DNA of 64,000 bases from contig JADMJV010000032.1 in assembly GCA_018780265.1 (NCBI GenBank), forward strand, positions 20,453 through 84,452, in the 5' to 3' direction. This document shows, in pieces, positions 36,278 to 44,459 of the stretch. The position numbers and the translations under genes were made by a program. The DNA is from a bacterium (GTDB lineage: Bacteria; Vulcanimicrobiota; Xenobia; Xenobiales; JADMJV01). How positions within the stretch are numbered: the first letter of the stretch is position 1; the number at the start of each line of letters is the position of its first letter. The notes beneath the pieces were generated by a model. That model saw only the letters and a list, made by a program, of their open reading frames with translations. It searched no databases and had not been told where the DNA came from.

Positions 36278-38208
36278 CCCTCTCCACCCGTTCCAGCGGG
36301 GTGGCCTTAATCCTGGCCATGCTCTTCGAAGTGCTGCTCTATTTGTTAGCGGTGGCTCTGTTGCAGTTGGTGCCCATGGAGCTTACCTCGGCCCGTAGGG
36401 ATCTGGTGCGCACTCAGTCCTACTTTTTTGGCAACGCCATGGCCCAGGCCACCATGGCCTGGCTTTGTCGTGCGGAAGACACCACTGGCGACCCCAGCCA
36501 GGGTCTCTCCGGCTGGGATACCGGCGACTCTTATTGGCCGCGCCGCTACCTGCTGCAGGCTCCCGCCGTGCCAGGATTGACCCCTCAGTTGCTCAGCAGG
36601 GCCAACTCGGTCGACCCCGCATGGGAGTCCACTCTCCATCTCTACCCCGACGCTGCCACTCTGGCCGGGGGAGCGCCTCACACCTTTAAGTTGCGGGTCA
36701 CGACTCGGCTCGACGGCAGCCAGGTGACCTGCCACGAATACGTGCTGCAGCAACAGACCTTCGCAAAATACGGTTTTTTTGTAGACAAGCTACCCAATAA
36801 CGGCTTCTACACGGCCATGCGGGATGATGTCTATGAAGGCGAGTTTCACATCAACGGCAGGCTGCCCCTCTATGTCGATAGCAAACTTTTCAGTCAGTTT
36901 GTTGCTCCCGTTTTTCGTGGCCGCTTAAGTTTCACTCAGTCCTCCTCCACCAATCCCTATGACGGCATCAGCTATCAGAGTGGCTCCAGCAAGCCCTACG
37001 ACGCCGGCGGCAACACCATCGTCGACAGCGATGGCAAAGACCGCTACTCCAAGCTGTGTAGCCAGGGGCGGGCGGCCCTCAAACTCGAGGCGGATGTATC
37101 CATGCCTCAAACCAATCCCAGCAGCGAGATGCCACTGGCCAAAGCCGCCTGGTTTGGGCGCAACTCTGCCCTGGATAGCCTGGCCGGCGCCAGTATCGGC
37201 CACGGAATCCACCTCAATCGCCTCAGTGACGGCACTCTATCGGGTGTCTATGTGCGCGGCAACCTGCGCGAAGTGGTGCTCGATGTCCAGGACGGCAACG
37301 GCCTCTCGCTGCCTCGTGACGCACACGGCCTGATTTCCAGTGGAAATCCGGTCACTCGCCTCCAGGAAGAGAGCAATGCACAGGCCCGACAGGCCCTCTA
37401 CACCAAGGTGGTCGAACTGCGCGACCCCAACCTGGCCTTTACGATTCCCGCCAACTCCAAGGTTTCGCTGTCCGGTGGCAACCCTTACGTCAGCCCCGAC
37501 CCTGTTCCGGTTTCCACCCAAAAGACCGTGGTCATCCGCGATCCTGGCACGACCGGAAATCCCGGCCCGGAGGCGCTCTACGAAGTGATGGACGGATTTC
37601 CCAACGGGGTGATCTTCGTCGACGGAAACATCGGCAAGGTGCCGCTGCTCGATACCGAAATGGCCGGCGGCAGCACGGTCAATCGAGACTACCTGCACAG
37701 TAGTGCCACTTCGGTGGGGGGCTTGAAGGGCACAAATTATGGTGCTGCCCGCACGGTAGCTGTCAACCTGGCGCGCAACAACTACATTCGCCTCAGTGGC
37801 GACATCACTCGTGGCGATGCCCGGCCCGGCCAGGCTCCCAGCGGACGCCGCGATGGCCTGGGCATGGTAGGCTACGACGTGGTGGTGGCCAGCGAGATTC
37901 CCCGCAATGGCGACATACAGCCCTTTTACGTTTACTCACTGCTCTTTGCGGGCCGCCGTGACGTCTCCGGCGTGACTCAGTCGGGCAGTGTCATCTACGA
38001 AAACTGGGACACCCGGGCCGGCTGGGGGCGACTCTACTCCTACGGGTCCTATGTGGTTGGCCAGGACCGCATCTGGGGCGACAATGGGGGCCATGGATGG
38101 ATGCCCACCTTCCGTCACGACCACCAGTTAGCCAGCAGCCCGCCCCCTTTCTATCCTACTCGCAGCGACTACAAGTTGCAGGCGTACCACGAGATTCAAG
38201 GACCGTGA
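36274..38208 (+). CDS. PilX-like large minor pilin-associated protein (cassette 2)
   Basis: 644 residues: short basic leader, one N-terminal hydrophobic helix (GVALILAMLFEVLLYLLAVALLQL), then a long extracellular region rich in Gly, Asp, Asn and Tyr (GVIFVDGNIGKV, NNYIRLSGDITRG). Layout matches the PilX-like proteins of the other two cassettes, though much longer. GTG 36274 overlaps the previous stop as GTGA; GTG 36268 is an alternative. Its own stop overlaps the kinase start as GTGA. Probable tip or adhesive component, inferred. Confidence 0.65.
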   Translation: MTLSTRSSGVALILAMLFEVLLYLLAVALLQLVPMELTSARRDLVRTQSYFFGNAMAQATMAWLCRAEDTTGDPSQGLSGWDTGDSYWPRRYLLQAPAVPGLTPQLLSRANSVDPAWESTLHLYPDAATLAGGAPHTFKLRVTTRLDGSQVTCHEYVLQQQTFAKYGFFVDKLPNNGFYTAMRDDVYEGEFHINGRLPLYVDSKLFSQFVAPVFRGRLSFTQSSSTNPYDGISYQSGSSKPYDAGGNTIVDSDGKDRYSKLCSQGRAALKLEADVSMPQTNPSSEMPLAKAAWFGRNSALDSLAGASIGHGIHLNRLSDGTLSGVYVRGNLREVVLDVQDGNGLSLPRDAHGLISSGNPVTRLQEESNAQARQALYTKVVELRDPNLAFTIPANSKVSLSGGNPYVSPDPVPVSTQKTVVIRDPGTTGNPGPEALYEVMDGFPNGVIFVDGNIGKVPLLDTEMAGGSTVNRDYLHSSATSVGGLKGTNYGAARTVAVNLARNNYIRLSGDITRGDARPGQAPSGRRDGLGMVGYDVVVASEIPRNGDIQPFYVYSLLFAGRRDVSGVTQSGSVIYENWDTRAGWGRLYSYGSYVVGQDRIWGDNGGHGWMPTFRHDHQLASSPPPFYPTRSDYKLQAYHEIQGP

Positions 38209-41200
38209 ACCAGCCTCCCTCCAACCTTCAGGAGTGCGAGCAGGTGCTCAACTGCCAGTGGCAGGGGATGCAGTGCATCGCCTTATCCACCCAGGTGCCC
38301 GACTTGCTCAAGGGCTGCGCGCAAAGCCTGGTCGACCATCTGCCCCTGGCGGCCGCCCATATCTGGGCCATCTATCCAGACCTTCAGGTGCTGGCTCAGG
38401 TCGGCCTGGATGCCGACCAGTGCCAGGCCGGCATGGCCGCTGCCAGCGTAGTTCGTAGCCAGATCGTCTACAACGCCCCCCCGCTGGCGGCCTACCCTAT
38501 GCGAGTGGATGGCCAGACCGTAGGCGTGCTTACGGTGGTGACTCCACAGTCACTCTCCCCGTGCATCGCGGCGGCTCTGCAGAGAATGGCCGATATCGCC
38601 GGTCAATCCATGGTCGTCCTTCATGCGCGCGCCGCCGCACGTCTGAGTCATGATCGCCTGCTCCGCGTCATCGAGGGCAGCAGCGATGGCTATTGGGACT
38701 GGCATTTGCCCAGCGGGTCGGTCTATTACAGCAGTCGCTTCGCCAATATCCTCGGCTACACTCAGCAACAGATCCCTTCTACCACCCGGGGCTGGCTGCA
38801 GTTGCTGCATCCTGACGATTCCGGCCCTACTCGCAAGAAGTTGGGCGCCTGCCTCAGGGGTGCCCAGCCGGATTTTGATTTCGAATGCCGCCTCAAATCC
38901 CAGTCCGGTGAATGGATATGGGTGTTGTGCCGGGCCAAGGTGTCCAGTTGGTCCGCGCCCGCGAGAGCCGAGTGGCTTAGCGGAACGCTCAGCGATATCA
39001 GCGACAGTCATCATGTGCGGCAACAATTGTCGGATAGCGAAGCCAAGTTTAAAACCATTTTCGACAACATGCTGGACGGCTACTTCTCGGCCGTGCTCAT
39101 GGGCAAGTCGCAGCTCTTCAACCCGGCCGCCATTGGACTGCTGGGTTACCAGAACGCAGCCGAACTGGAGGACGTCAATCCCCAGAGTTTCTTCGCCGAT
39201 GCCGAGGAATTTCAGGCCATTCGTGAACAACTGATGGCCAGCGGATACATCAGTCGGGTTCGCGGCAAAATACGTCGCAAAGATGGCGTCGTCCGCGTCT
39301 TCGAGGGAAGCCTCAAGCTCAACCCGGCGGCCGCCAACGTCTCTCCCACCGTGGAAGCTCTCTTTCGCGATGTCACCGAGCAAGTCGAATCCGAGGAGCG
39401 CATTCGGGCCGGTTTGGCGGCCGAGGCCGCCCATAGAATCAAGAACGAGTTTTTGGCCAAAATGAGTCACGAGATACGCACCCCTCTCAATGCACTGCTG
39501 GGGCTGGCCCACCTTACCATACAGACCTCCCTGAGTGAACGACAGCGGGACTATCTCCAGAAGATTCAACTGTCGGGCAAAAACTTGCTGATGATCGTCA
39601 ACGACATTCTTGACTTTTCTAAGGTCGAGGCGGGCAAGCTCGAGCTGGAGCAAGTTGAAATGCTACTCGATGAGGTTTTAGACAACCTCATTGCCAGTCT
39701 GGCTGGTAAGGCCGCTGAGAAAGGGCTGGAATTCCTCATCTTGCTCGATCCTCAGGTGCCTCCATGTCTGGTGGGCGACCCCATGCGGCTGGGTCAGGTT
39801 CTGATCAATCTGGTGGGCAACGCTATCAAGTTCACCCCCAGCGGGCAGGTTTGTCTGTCTATTCAACTCGACCAGGCCCCCCCGCCGCGAGTCGGCTTGC
39901 GCTTCGCGGTGCAAGACAGTGGCATCGGACTTTCCCCTGAGCAGATCGAGGGTCTGTTTGTGGCCTTTTCCCAGGCCGACAGTTCCACGGCCAGGAAATA
40001 CGGCGGCACGGGCCTTGGTCTGGCGATCTGTGATCGCCTGGTGGGCCTGATGGGCGGAGAGATCCAGGTGGAAAGCCGGCCTGATCAGGGCAGCACCTTC
40101 ACCTTTGTGGTCTCTTTTGGCTGTTCCTTGCCCCAGCCTCAGCCGACCGTCTCTGGCCTGGCCGGCAAAAGAGCCCTGGTGATCGACTCTCACCCGGCCA
40201 CTCGGGACGCTCTCGCAGGATTGCTCCGTTCGCTCGGCCTGGAGGTCAGTCACGACCCGCAGGAGTTGGAGTTCGACTTTGTCTGCTTAGAACACTCGCT
40301 GGCGGCCACTTTCCCGCTGGCCGAGCGCCCGGGTCAGTTGATTCTGCTGGCCGAGCAAGGCCAGGGGCAACTGCCAGAGGATCTGCCGGTGCTCTTTAAG
40401 CCGATCCTGCGCAGCCATCTGACCGAGAGCCTGCTGGCCCTGTTGCATCGCTCGCATTCCCCGGGGGCCAGCCCCTCGGTCACGGCCCCATCGTCCCAGT
40501 TGGTGGGCCGTCGCGTGCTCTTGGTGGAAGACAATCCTATCAACCAGCAAGTCGCCCAAGAACTGCTCGAGAGCGTAGGCGTGGAGGTGGATGTGGCAGG
40601 TGATGGCCAGCAGGCTCTCGATAGCCTTTTCGCCAACCCGGTGCAACACTGGCAGTTGGTTCTCATGGACCTGCAAATGCCTCGCATGGACGGCTATGCC
40701 GCTACCCGTGCTATTCGGGCCGACTCCCGCTTCAGCCAATTGCCCATCGTGGCCATGACGGCCCACGTACTCTCCGAGGAGCGAGCCCGGTGCCTGGCCG
40801 CCGGCATGAACGATTTTGTGGCCAAACCCATCGACCCTCAAGCCCTCTTTGCTACCTTAAGTCAATGGCTTGGCCAGATCAACCCTATCGAGCCGTCCCC
40901 AGCGTGCTCTTTTCCCCACCTGGAGGGAGTCGACGTGGCCGGAGGACTGGCGCGGGTGGCCGGCAATGCACCGCTGTATCGCTCTCTGCTGCTGGATTTC
41001 GCGGGTCAGCAGCAAAGCCTGGCCGACTCGCTGCAAGCGGCTCTCAATTCCGAAGATGCTCACCAGCTTCGCCTGCTGGCCCACACCCTTAAAGGAGTGG
41101 CCGCAAATTTGGGTCTGGAAGAATTGCACCCCCTGGCAGCACGGCTTGAGAATCTCACTCGTAGTGGCGAGTTGACCCGTGCCCGTGAGTTGCTTGGGCA

Positions 41201-41510
41201 GGTGAGTTCTTGCCTGGCCCAGGTCAGCCAGTGCATCTCCGACGCTCTTGAAACCCCCCCTGAGCCAGGCCTGGTGCGACCGGCCGCGTCTCTGTTGCCC
41301 CGGCTAGAGCTGCTTATGGCCCAGTTGGAAGGTTGTGACGGGGCAGCTCTGGACACCTGGCAAGAGTTGTCTGGCCCTTTAAAAACCTGCCTGTCAGGCC
41401 CTCAGTTCGTGGCCCTGGCTTCTCCCTTGCAACGCTTTGACTTTGAGTCGGCCCTGCGCGAAGTGCCGGGGGTGATCCAGCAACTGGCCCGGTGGAAGTT
41501 CACCGAATGA
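38205..41510 (+). CDS. Hybrid sensor histidine kinase with HPt (GAF-PAS-PAS-HK-REC-HPt)
   Basis: 1101 residues, cytoplasmic. GAF-like about 15-140, PAS about 150-270, PAS about 278-400, H422 in [16 protein letters not shown], HATPase about 530-650 with [15 protein letters not shown] degenerate receiver follows (about 665-765, VIDSHPATRDALAG with no clear phosphoacceptor Asp). A full receiver follows that (about 770-890, LVEDNPINQQ, LMDLQMPRMDGY, K in AKPI), then an HPt domain with H in LLAHTLKGVAANLG. The BarA/ArcB-like set of domains implies a phosphorelay. GTG 38205 is GTGA-coupled to the PilX-like gene. Confidence 0.9.
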   Translation: MNQPPSNLQECEQVLNCQWQGMQCIALSTQVPDLLKGCAQSLVDHLPLAAAHIWAIYPDLQVLAQVGLDADQCQAGMAAASVVRSQIVYNAPPLAAYPMRVDGQTVGVLTVVTPQSLSPCIAAALQRMADIAGQSMVVLHARAAARLSHDRLLRVIEGSSDGYWDWHLPSGSVYYSSRFANILGYTQQQIPSTTRGWLQLLHPDDSGPTRKKLGACLRGAQPDFDFECRLKSQSGEWIWVLCRAKVSSWSAPARAEWLSGTLSDISDSHHVRQQLSDSEAKFKTIFDNMLDGYFSAVLMGKSQLFNPAAIGLLGYQNAAELEDVNPQSFFADAEEFQAIREQLMASGYISRVRGKIRRKDGVVRVFEGSLKLNPAAANVSPTVEALFRDVTEQVESEERIRAGLAAEAAHRIKNEFLAKMSHEIRTPLNALLGLAHLTIQTSLSERQRDYLQKIQLSGKNLLMIVNDILDFSKVEAGKLELEQVEMLLDEVLDNLIASLAGKAAEKGLEFLILLDPQVPPCLVGDPMRLGQVLINLVGNAIKFTPSGQVCLSIQLDQAPPPRVGLRFAVQDSGIGLSPEQIEGLFVAFSQADSSTARKYGGTGLGLAICDRLVGLMGGEIQVESRPDQGSTFTFVVSFGCSLPQPQPTVSGLAGKRALVIDSHPATRDALAGLLRSLGLEVSHDPQELEFDFVCLEHSLAATFPLAERPGQLILLAEQGQGQLPEDLPVLFKPILRSHLTESLLALLHRSHSPGASPSVTAPSSQLVGRRVLLVEDNPINQQVAQELLESVGVEVDVAGDGQQALDSLFANPVQHWQLVLMDLQMPRMDGYAATRAIRADSRFSQLPIVAMTAHVLSEERARCLAAGMNDFVAKPIDPQALFATLSQWLGQINPIEPSPACSFPHLEGVDVAGGLARVAGNAPLYRSLLLDFAGQQQSLADSLQAALNSEDAHQLRLLAHTLKGVAANLGLEELHPLAARLENLTRSGELTRARELLGQVSSCLAQVSQCISDALETPPEPGLVRPAASLLPRLELLMAQLEGCDGAALDTWQELSGPLKTCLSGPQFVALASPLQRFDFESALREVPGVIQQLARWKFTE

Positions 41511-42697
41511 GCCCAAGAGCGCGCCTGCTAATCGTCGACGATGCGCCCAGCGACATTCGCATTCTATTAGAAAACCTGAAAGACCTCTACCAGGTACAGG
41601 TCGCTACCAGTGGCGCCAAAGCCCTCCAATTGGCCCGGCAATCTCCGCCTGACCTGATTTTGCTGGACGTGCTCATGCCCGAGATGGACGGATATCAGGT
41701 GTTGGCTTGTCTCCAAAAAATGCCCGAATGCGCCTCCGTGCCGGTGATTTTTCTCACCTCACTGCAACAACCGATGGACGAGGAAAAGGCCCTCGAATTG
41801 GGTGCCGTCGACTACATCACCAAGCCCTACCATCCGCCGCTCGTCAAGGCCCGCATACGCAATCACCTCGAGTTGAAGCGCCACCGCGATCAGCTCGAAC
41901 AGATGGTGGAAATACGCAGTCAGGAGTTGATGGATTCCAGGCTGGCTCGTCAAAAGTTGGAGAACGACCTCAAACTGGCCAATCAACTTCAGTTGTCCAT
42001 GCTGCCCCCGGCCCGAGGCCTGGCCCAGGGAAAGCCGGGCTACCAGGTGGCGGCCTTGCTGCGGCCGGCGCGGGCCATCGGGGGAGACCTCTACGACTAC
42101 ATTCCCCTGGGCACCGACCGGCTGCTCTTTGCGGTCGGCGACGTGTCGGACAAGGGCGTCACGGCCGCTCTGTTTATGGTTCGCGTGGTCACACTGTTGC
42201 ACTGGTTGGCCCCCTCCCTCACCGACCCGGCCCAGTTGCTACACGACCTCAATCAGGCGCTGTGCCGCGATAATGGATCCTGCATGTTTGTCACCTTGGG
42301 GTGCGGCCTTTTAGACCTGAAGCGGCAACAGCTTCTCTATGCCAGCGGAGGGCACGAGCCCCCCTGGTTGCTCAGTCCCGGCCACCCCGCCCGATTGCTC
42401 GAACTGTCGGGCGGTCCCGCCTTGGGACTGTTCGAGTCGGCTCACTATCCTCTCCACACCCTGTCACTTCCGCCCGGCCACAGCTTTCTGCTGACCTCTG
42501 ACGGTGTCACCGACGCCAGCAACGCTCAAGACCAGGCTTTTGGCGTCGAACGCCTGCAGTCACTGCTCAACGGCCTGGCGGAGGTGAGCCCGGCTGCGGT
42601 CATCGCTGACTGCCGACAGGCTATCGAAAAGTTTACCTCCGGATCCGAGCCCTTTGATGATCAGACCATCCTGGTTATTCAGCCCGCCCCTGATTGA
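41507..42697 (+). CDS. Receiver-PP2C (RsbU/SpoIIE-like) phosphatase
   Basis: 396 residues: receiver domain 1-125 with DD at 11-12, D54 in LLDVLMPEMDG and K in TKPY. A short coiled coil (about 135-170) follows, then a PPM-type Ser/Thr phosphatase about 180-396 with AIGGDLYDY, VGDVSDKGVTAALFM and FDDQTILVI carrying the metal Asp residues. Such proteins control partner-switching anti-sigma antagonists; no such partner is seen here. ATG 41507 overlaps the kinase stop (ATGA), so the kinase is its likely phosphodonor. Overlaps the convergent pseudokinase gene by 23 bases. Confidence 0.9.
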   Translation: MSPRARLLIVDDAPSDIRILLENLKDLYQVQVATSGAKALQLARQSPPDLILLDVLMPEMDGYQVLACLQKMPECASVPVIFLTSLQQPMDEEKALELGAVDYITKPYHPPLVKARIRNHLELKRHRDQLEQMVEIRSQELMDSRLARQKLENDLKLANQLQLSMLPPARGLAQGKPGYQVAALLRPARAIGGDLYDYIPLGTDRLLFAVGDVSDKGVTAALFMVRVVTLLHWLAPSLTDPAQLLHDLNQALCRDNGSCMFVTLGCGLLDLKRQQLLYASGGHEPPWLLSPGHPARLLELSGGPALGLFESAHYPLHTLSLPPGHSFLLTSDGVTDASNAQDQAFGVERLQSLLNGLAEVSPAAVIADCRQAIEKFTSGSEPFDDQTILVIQPAPD

Positions 42698-44459
42698 CGG
42701 GCAAACTCAGGTATATCAAGGCTGAGGCTTGCTCCACCTGGCCCACCTGGCCGCGCATCTGCCAGCGCGGGGGAGAAGACTGCAACTTGAGCAGATTCCC
42801 TTCCTCCGACAATACCCACAGGCAGCCCACCGGGTCGGTGCAGGCCAGGCGGGGCGCTGAAGGCAACAAGAGCTCGCCGGTTCGGGTCAGCGTGGGTGCT
42901 CCCCACACGCTCACCTGTCCCCGCTCGTGGACGGCCCAAAACTGGCGGCGGTAGGGATCTTTCAATAGCTGAGTCAGCCCTGGTCCGCCCGGTAGCTCAC
43001 GCTTGGACATCGGCTGCAGGTCTGAGTGCAGAGCATACAAGCTCCGCTCTTCTGACACCACGGCCACTACCAGCCCCTCTAAACTCAGGGCCGAGTTCAC
43101 TCCGCTGTGGTTCCAACTCACCGGCGCACGACCCCTGGATATCAATAACAGGCCCCTGTGGGGCTTCAACAGCAGTAAACCAGCCTGGCCTTCAGCCCCA
43201 GTAAGGCTGGCTCCCTCTCCGCTTGCGTCCAACCAGCTTTCGCCCCGCCACTTTGGCCCCCCGGTATCCAGGCTCCAGCTTCCCACCTTTCCGTTGTCCA
43301 GGCAGCCCAGCAATTGCAGCCCGTCCTGGCTCATCTGCAGTTGAGTGGGAGCACCCGAGCCAGGCAGTTGGGTGACGCTGTGGCTGGCTCGCCCCACCAC
43401 TGTCAGTCCATTCTCTCCCTGTAGCCCCACAAAAATTCTTTCCCCGTCGGGACTGGCGGCCATGCACTGAATTCGGTTTGCAAATCGCATCTCAAATTGA
43501 CTCTCTCCCCTCAGCCCCAGCAGCAGCACCCGGTCCCCCAGAGCCAGGGCTAACCCGGCAGTTGTCCGGCCCACCCCGGTCCGGGTCCGATGCAAAGCCG
43601 TGCCCAGGCAGGCCAGGGCCAACACAGCCGAGGCTACCATCAGTCCACGCAGCCACGGCTTCATCGGCTTCGCCGCCTCGGGGGTCAGGTCGGGCAGAGG
43701 AAAGTCGTCCAGCAGTTCACATCCGGAGCGGCTGGGCATCGGGCCGTCCCCGGGCCCCGTCCGCAGTGCCAGGCGTACCTCTTCAAAATTGGCGTATTGG
43801 CGGGTGGGGTCCTCGCTCAAGCAGCGACCCACCATCCACATCAGGGCGGGCGACAGTTGATTGGGCAAGGCCTCCGCCGGGGCCGATCCGGAAGCCAACC
43901 ACACCAGCAGCTCGGCAAATTTTCGCAAACCCTGTTGTACGGGCAGGCGGCTCAGTTCGTCGGCCCCGCGCCAGGCCAGTTCGGACCAACCGGGGTTGAA
44001 GACCAGCAGACCTCCCGATGCATCGACCAGCACATGGTCGGGCTCCAGGCAGGCCATGGCCAGGGGATGCTGGTGACGCTGCAGGGCCAGCACCAGTTCG
44101 CACAGTTGTTCGGCCCAGTCCAACAGTTGAAAGCTGTCAAATGCACCACCCTGCAGGCTGACCGGTTGTCCGACCAGGACCGGCAGAAGCAGCAATAGAC
44201 TGTCCCCTTCCGTTTGCACCTGCTCCAGGGTGACCGCCTGGGGCAGGCGCATTTGCTGCCAGTTCTGCAGGGCCGTCAGGCACTGCTGCAGCCGTTGCTG
44301 GGCCAGTTCGGGAGGCAGAGGAGGCAGACGGATTTCTTTGACAATTCTGGCGCCAGCCTCTGTTTCTACGCGGTACAGACCCCCTCTACGCCCCCACGAG
44401 AGCACCCGCTCTACTCGCCAGTTGCTCCTCCGCTGGCCCGGTTGCGGGGGGGAGTTCAC
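42675..44459 (-). CDS. Membrane pseudokinase with C-terminal propeller-like domain
   Basis: 594 residues. The N-terminal ~235 resemble a Ser/Thr kinase: glycine-rich WGRRGGLYRVE, lysine K41 in RIVKEI, and a final helix ending EDPTRQYANFEEVRLAL. The catalytic loop reads MACLEPDHVLV where HRDLKPENILV is expected, and VFNPGW replaces the DFG region, so catalytic and metal Asp are lost. One membrane helix (271-289) is followed by ~300 residues of repeated strands (GERIFVGLQGENGL, RSLYALHSDLQP, GCLWVLSEEGNLL) that look like a beta-propeller. GTG 44459 overlaps the stop of the PilB-like gene as GTGA. Confidence 0.72.
   Translation of the reverse strand: MNSPPQPGQRRSNWRVERVLSWGRRGGLYRVETEAGARIVKEIRLPPLPPELAQQRLQQCLTALQNWQQMRLPQAVTLEQVQTEGDSLLLLLPVLVGQPVSLQGGAFDSFQLLDWAEQLCELVLALQRHQHPLAMACLEPDHVLVDASGGLLVFNPGWSELAWRGADELSRLPVQQGLRKFAELLVWLASGSAPAEALPNQLSPALMWMVGRCLSEDPTRQYANFEEVRLALRTGPGDGPMPSRSGCELLDDFPLPDLTPEAAKPMKPWLRGLMVASAVLALACLGTALHRTRTGVGRTTAGLALALGDRVLLLGLRGESQFEMRFANRIQCMAASPDGERIFVGLQGENGLTVVGRASHSVTQLPGSGAPTQLQMSQDGLQLLGCLDNGKVGSWSLDTGGPKWRGESWLDASGEGASLTGAEGQAGLLLLKPHRGLLLISRGRAPVSWNHSGVNSALSLEGLVVAVVSEERSLYALHSDLQPMSKRELPGGPGLTQLLKDPYRRQFWAVHERGQVSVWGAPTLTRTGELLLPSAPRLACTDPVGCLWVLSEEGNLLKLQSSPPRWQMRGQVGQVEQASALIYLSLPVNQGRAE

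Noticed and set aside
38550..39653. 367-codon minus-strand frame inside the hybrid kinase gene
   Set aside because: It is antisense to clear PAS and kinase domains, has no ribosome site and His/Gln/Gly-rich shadow composition.
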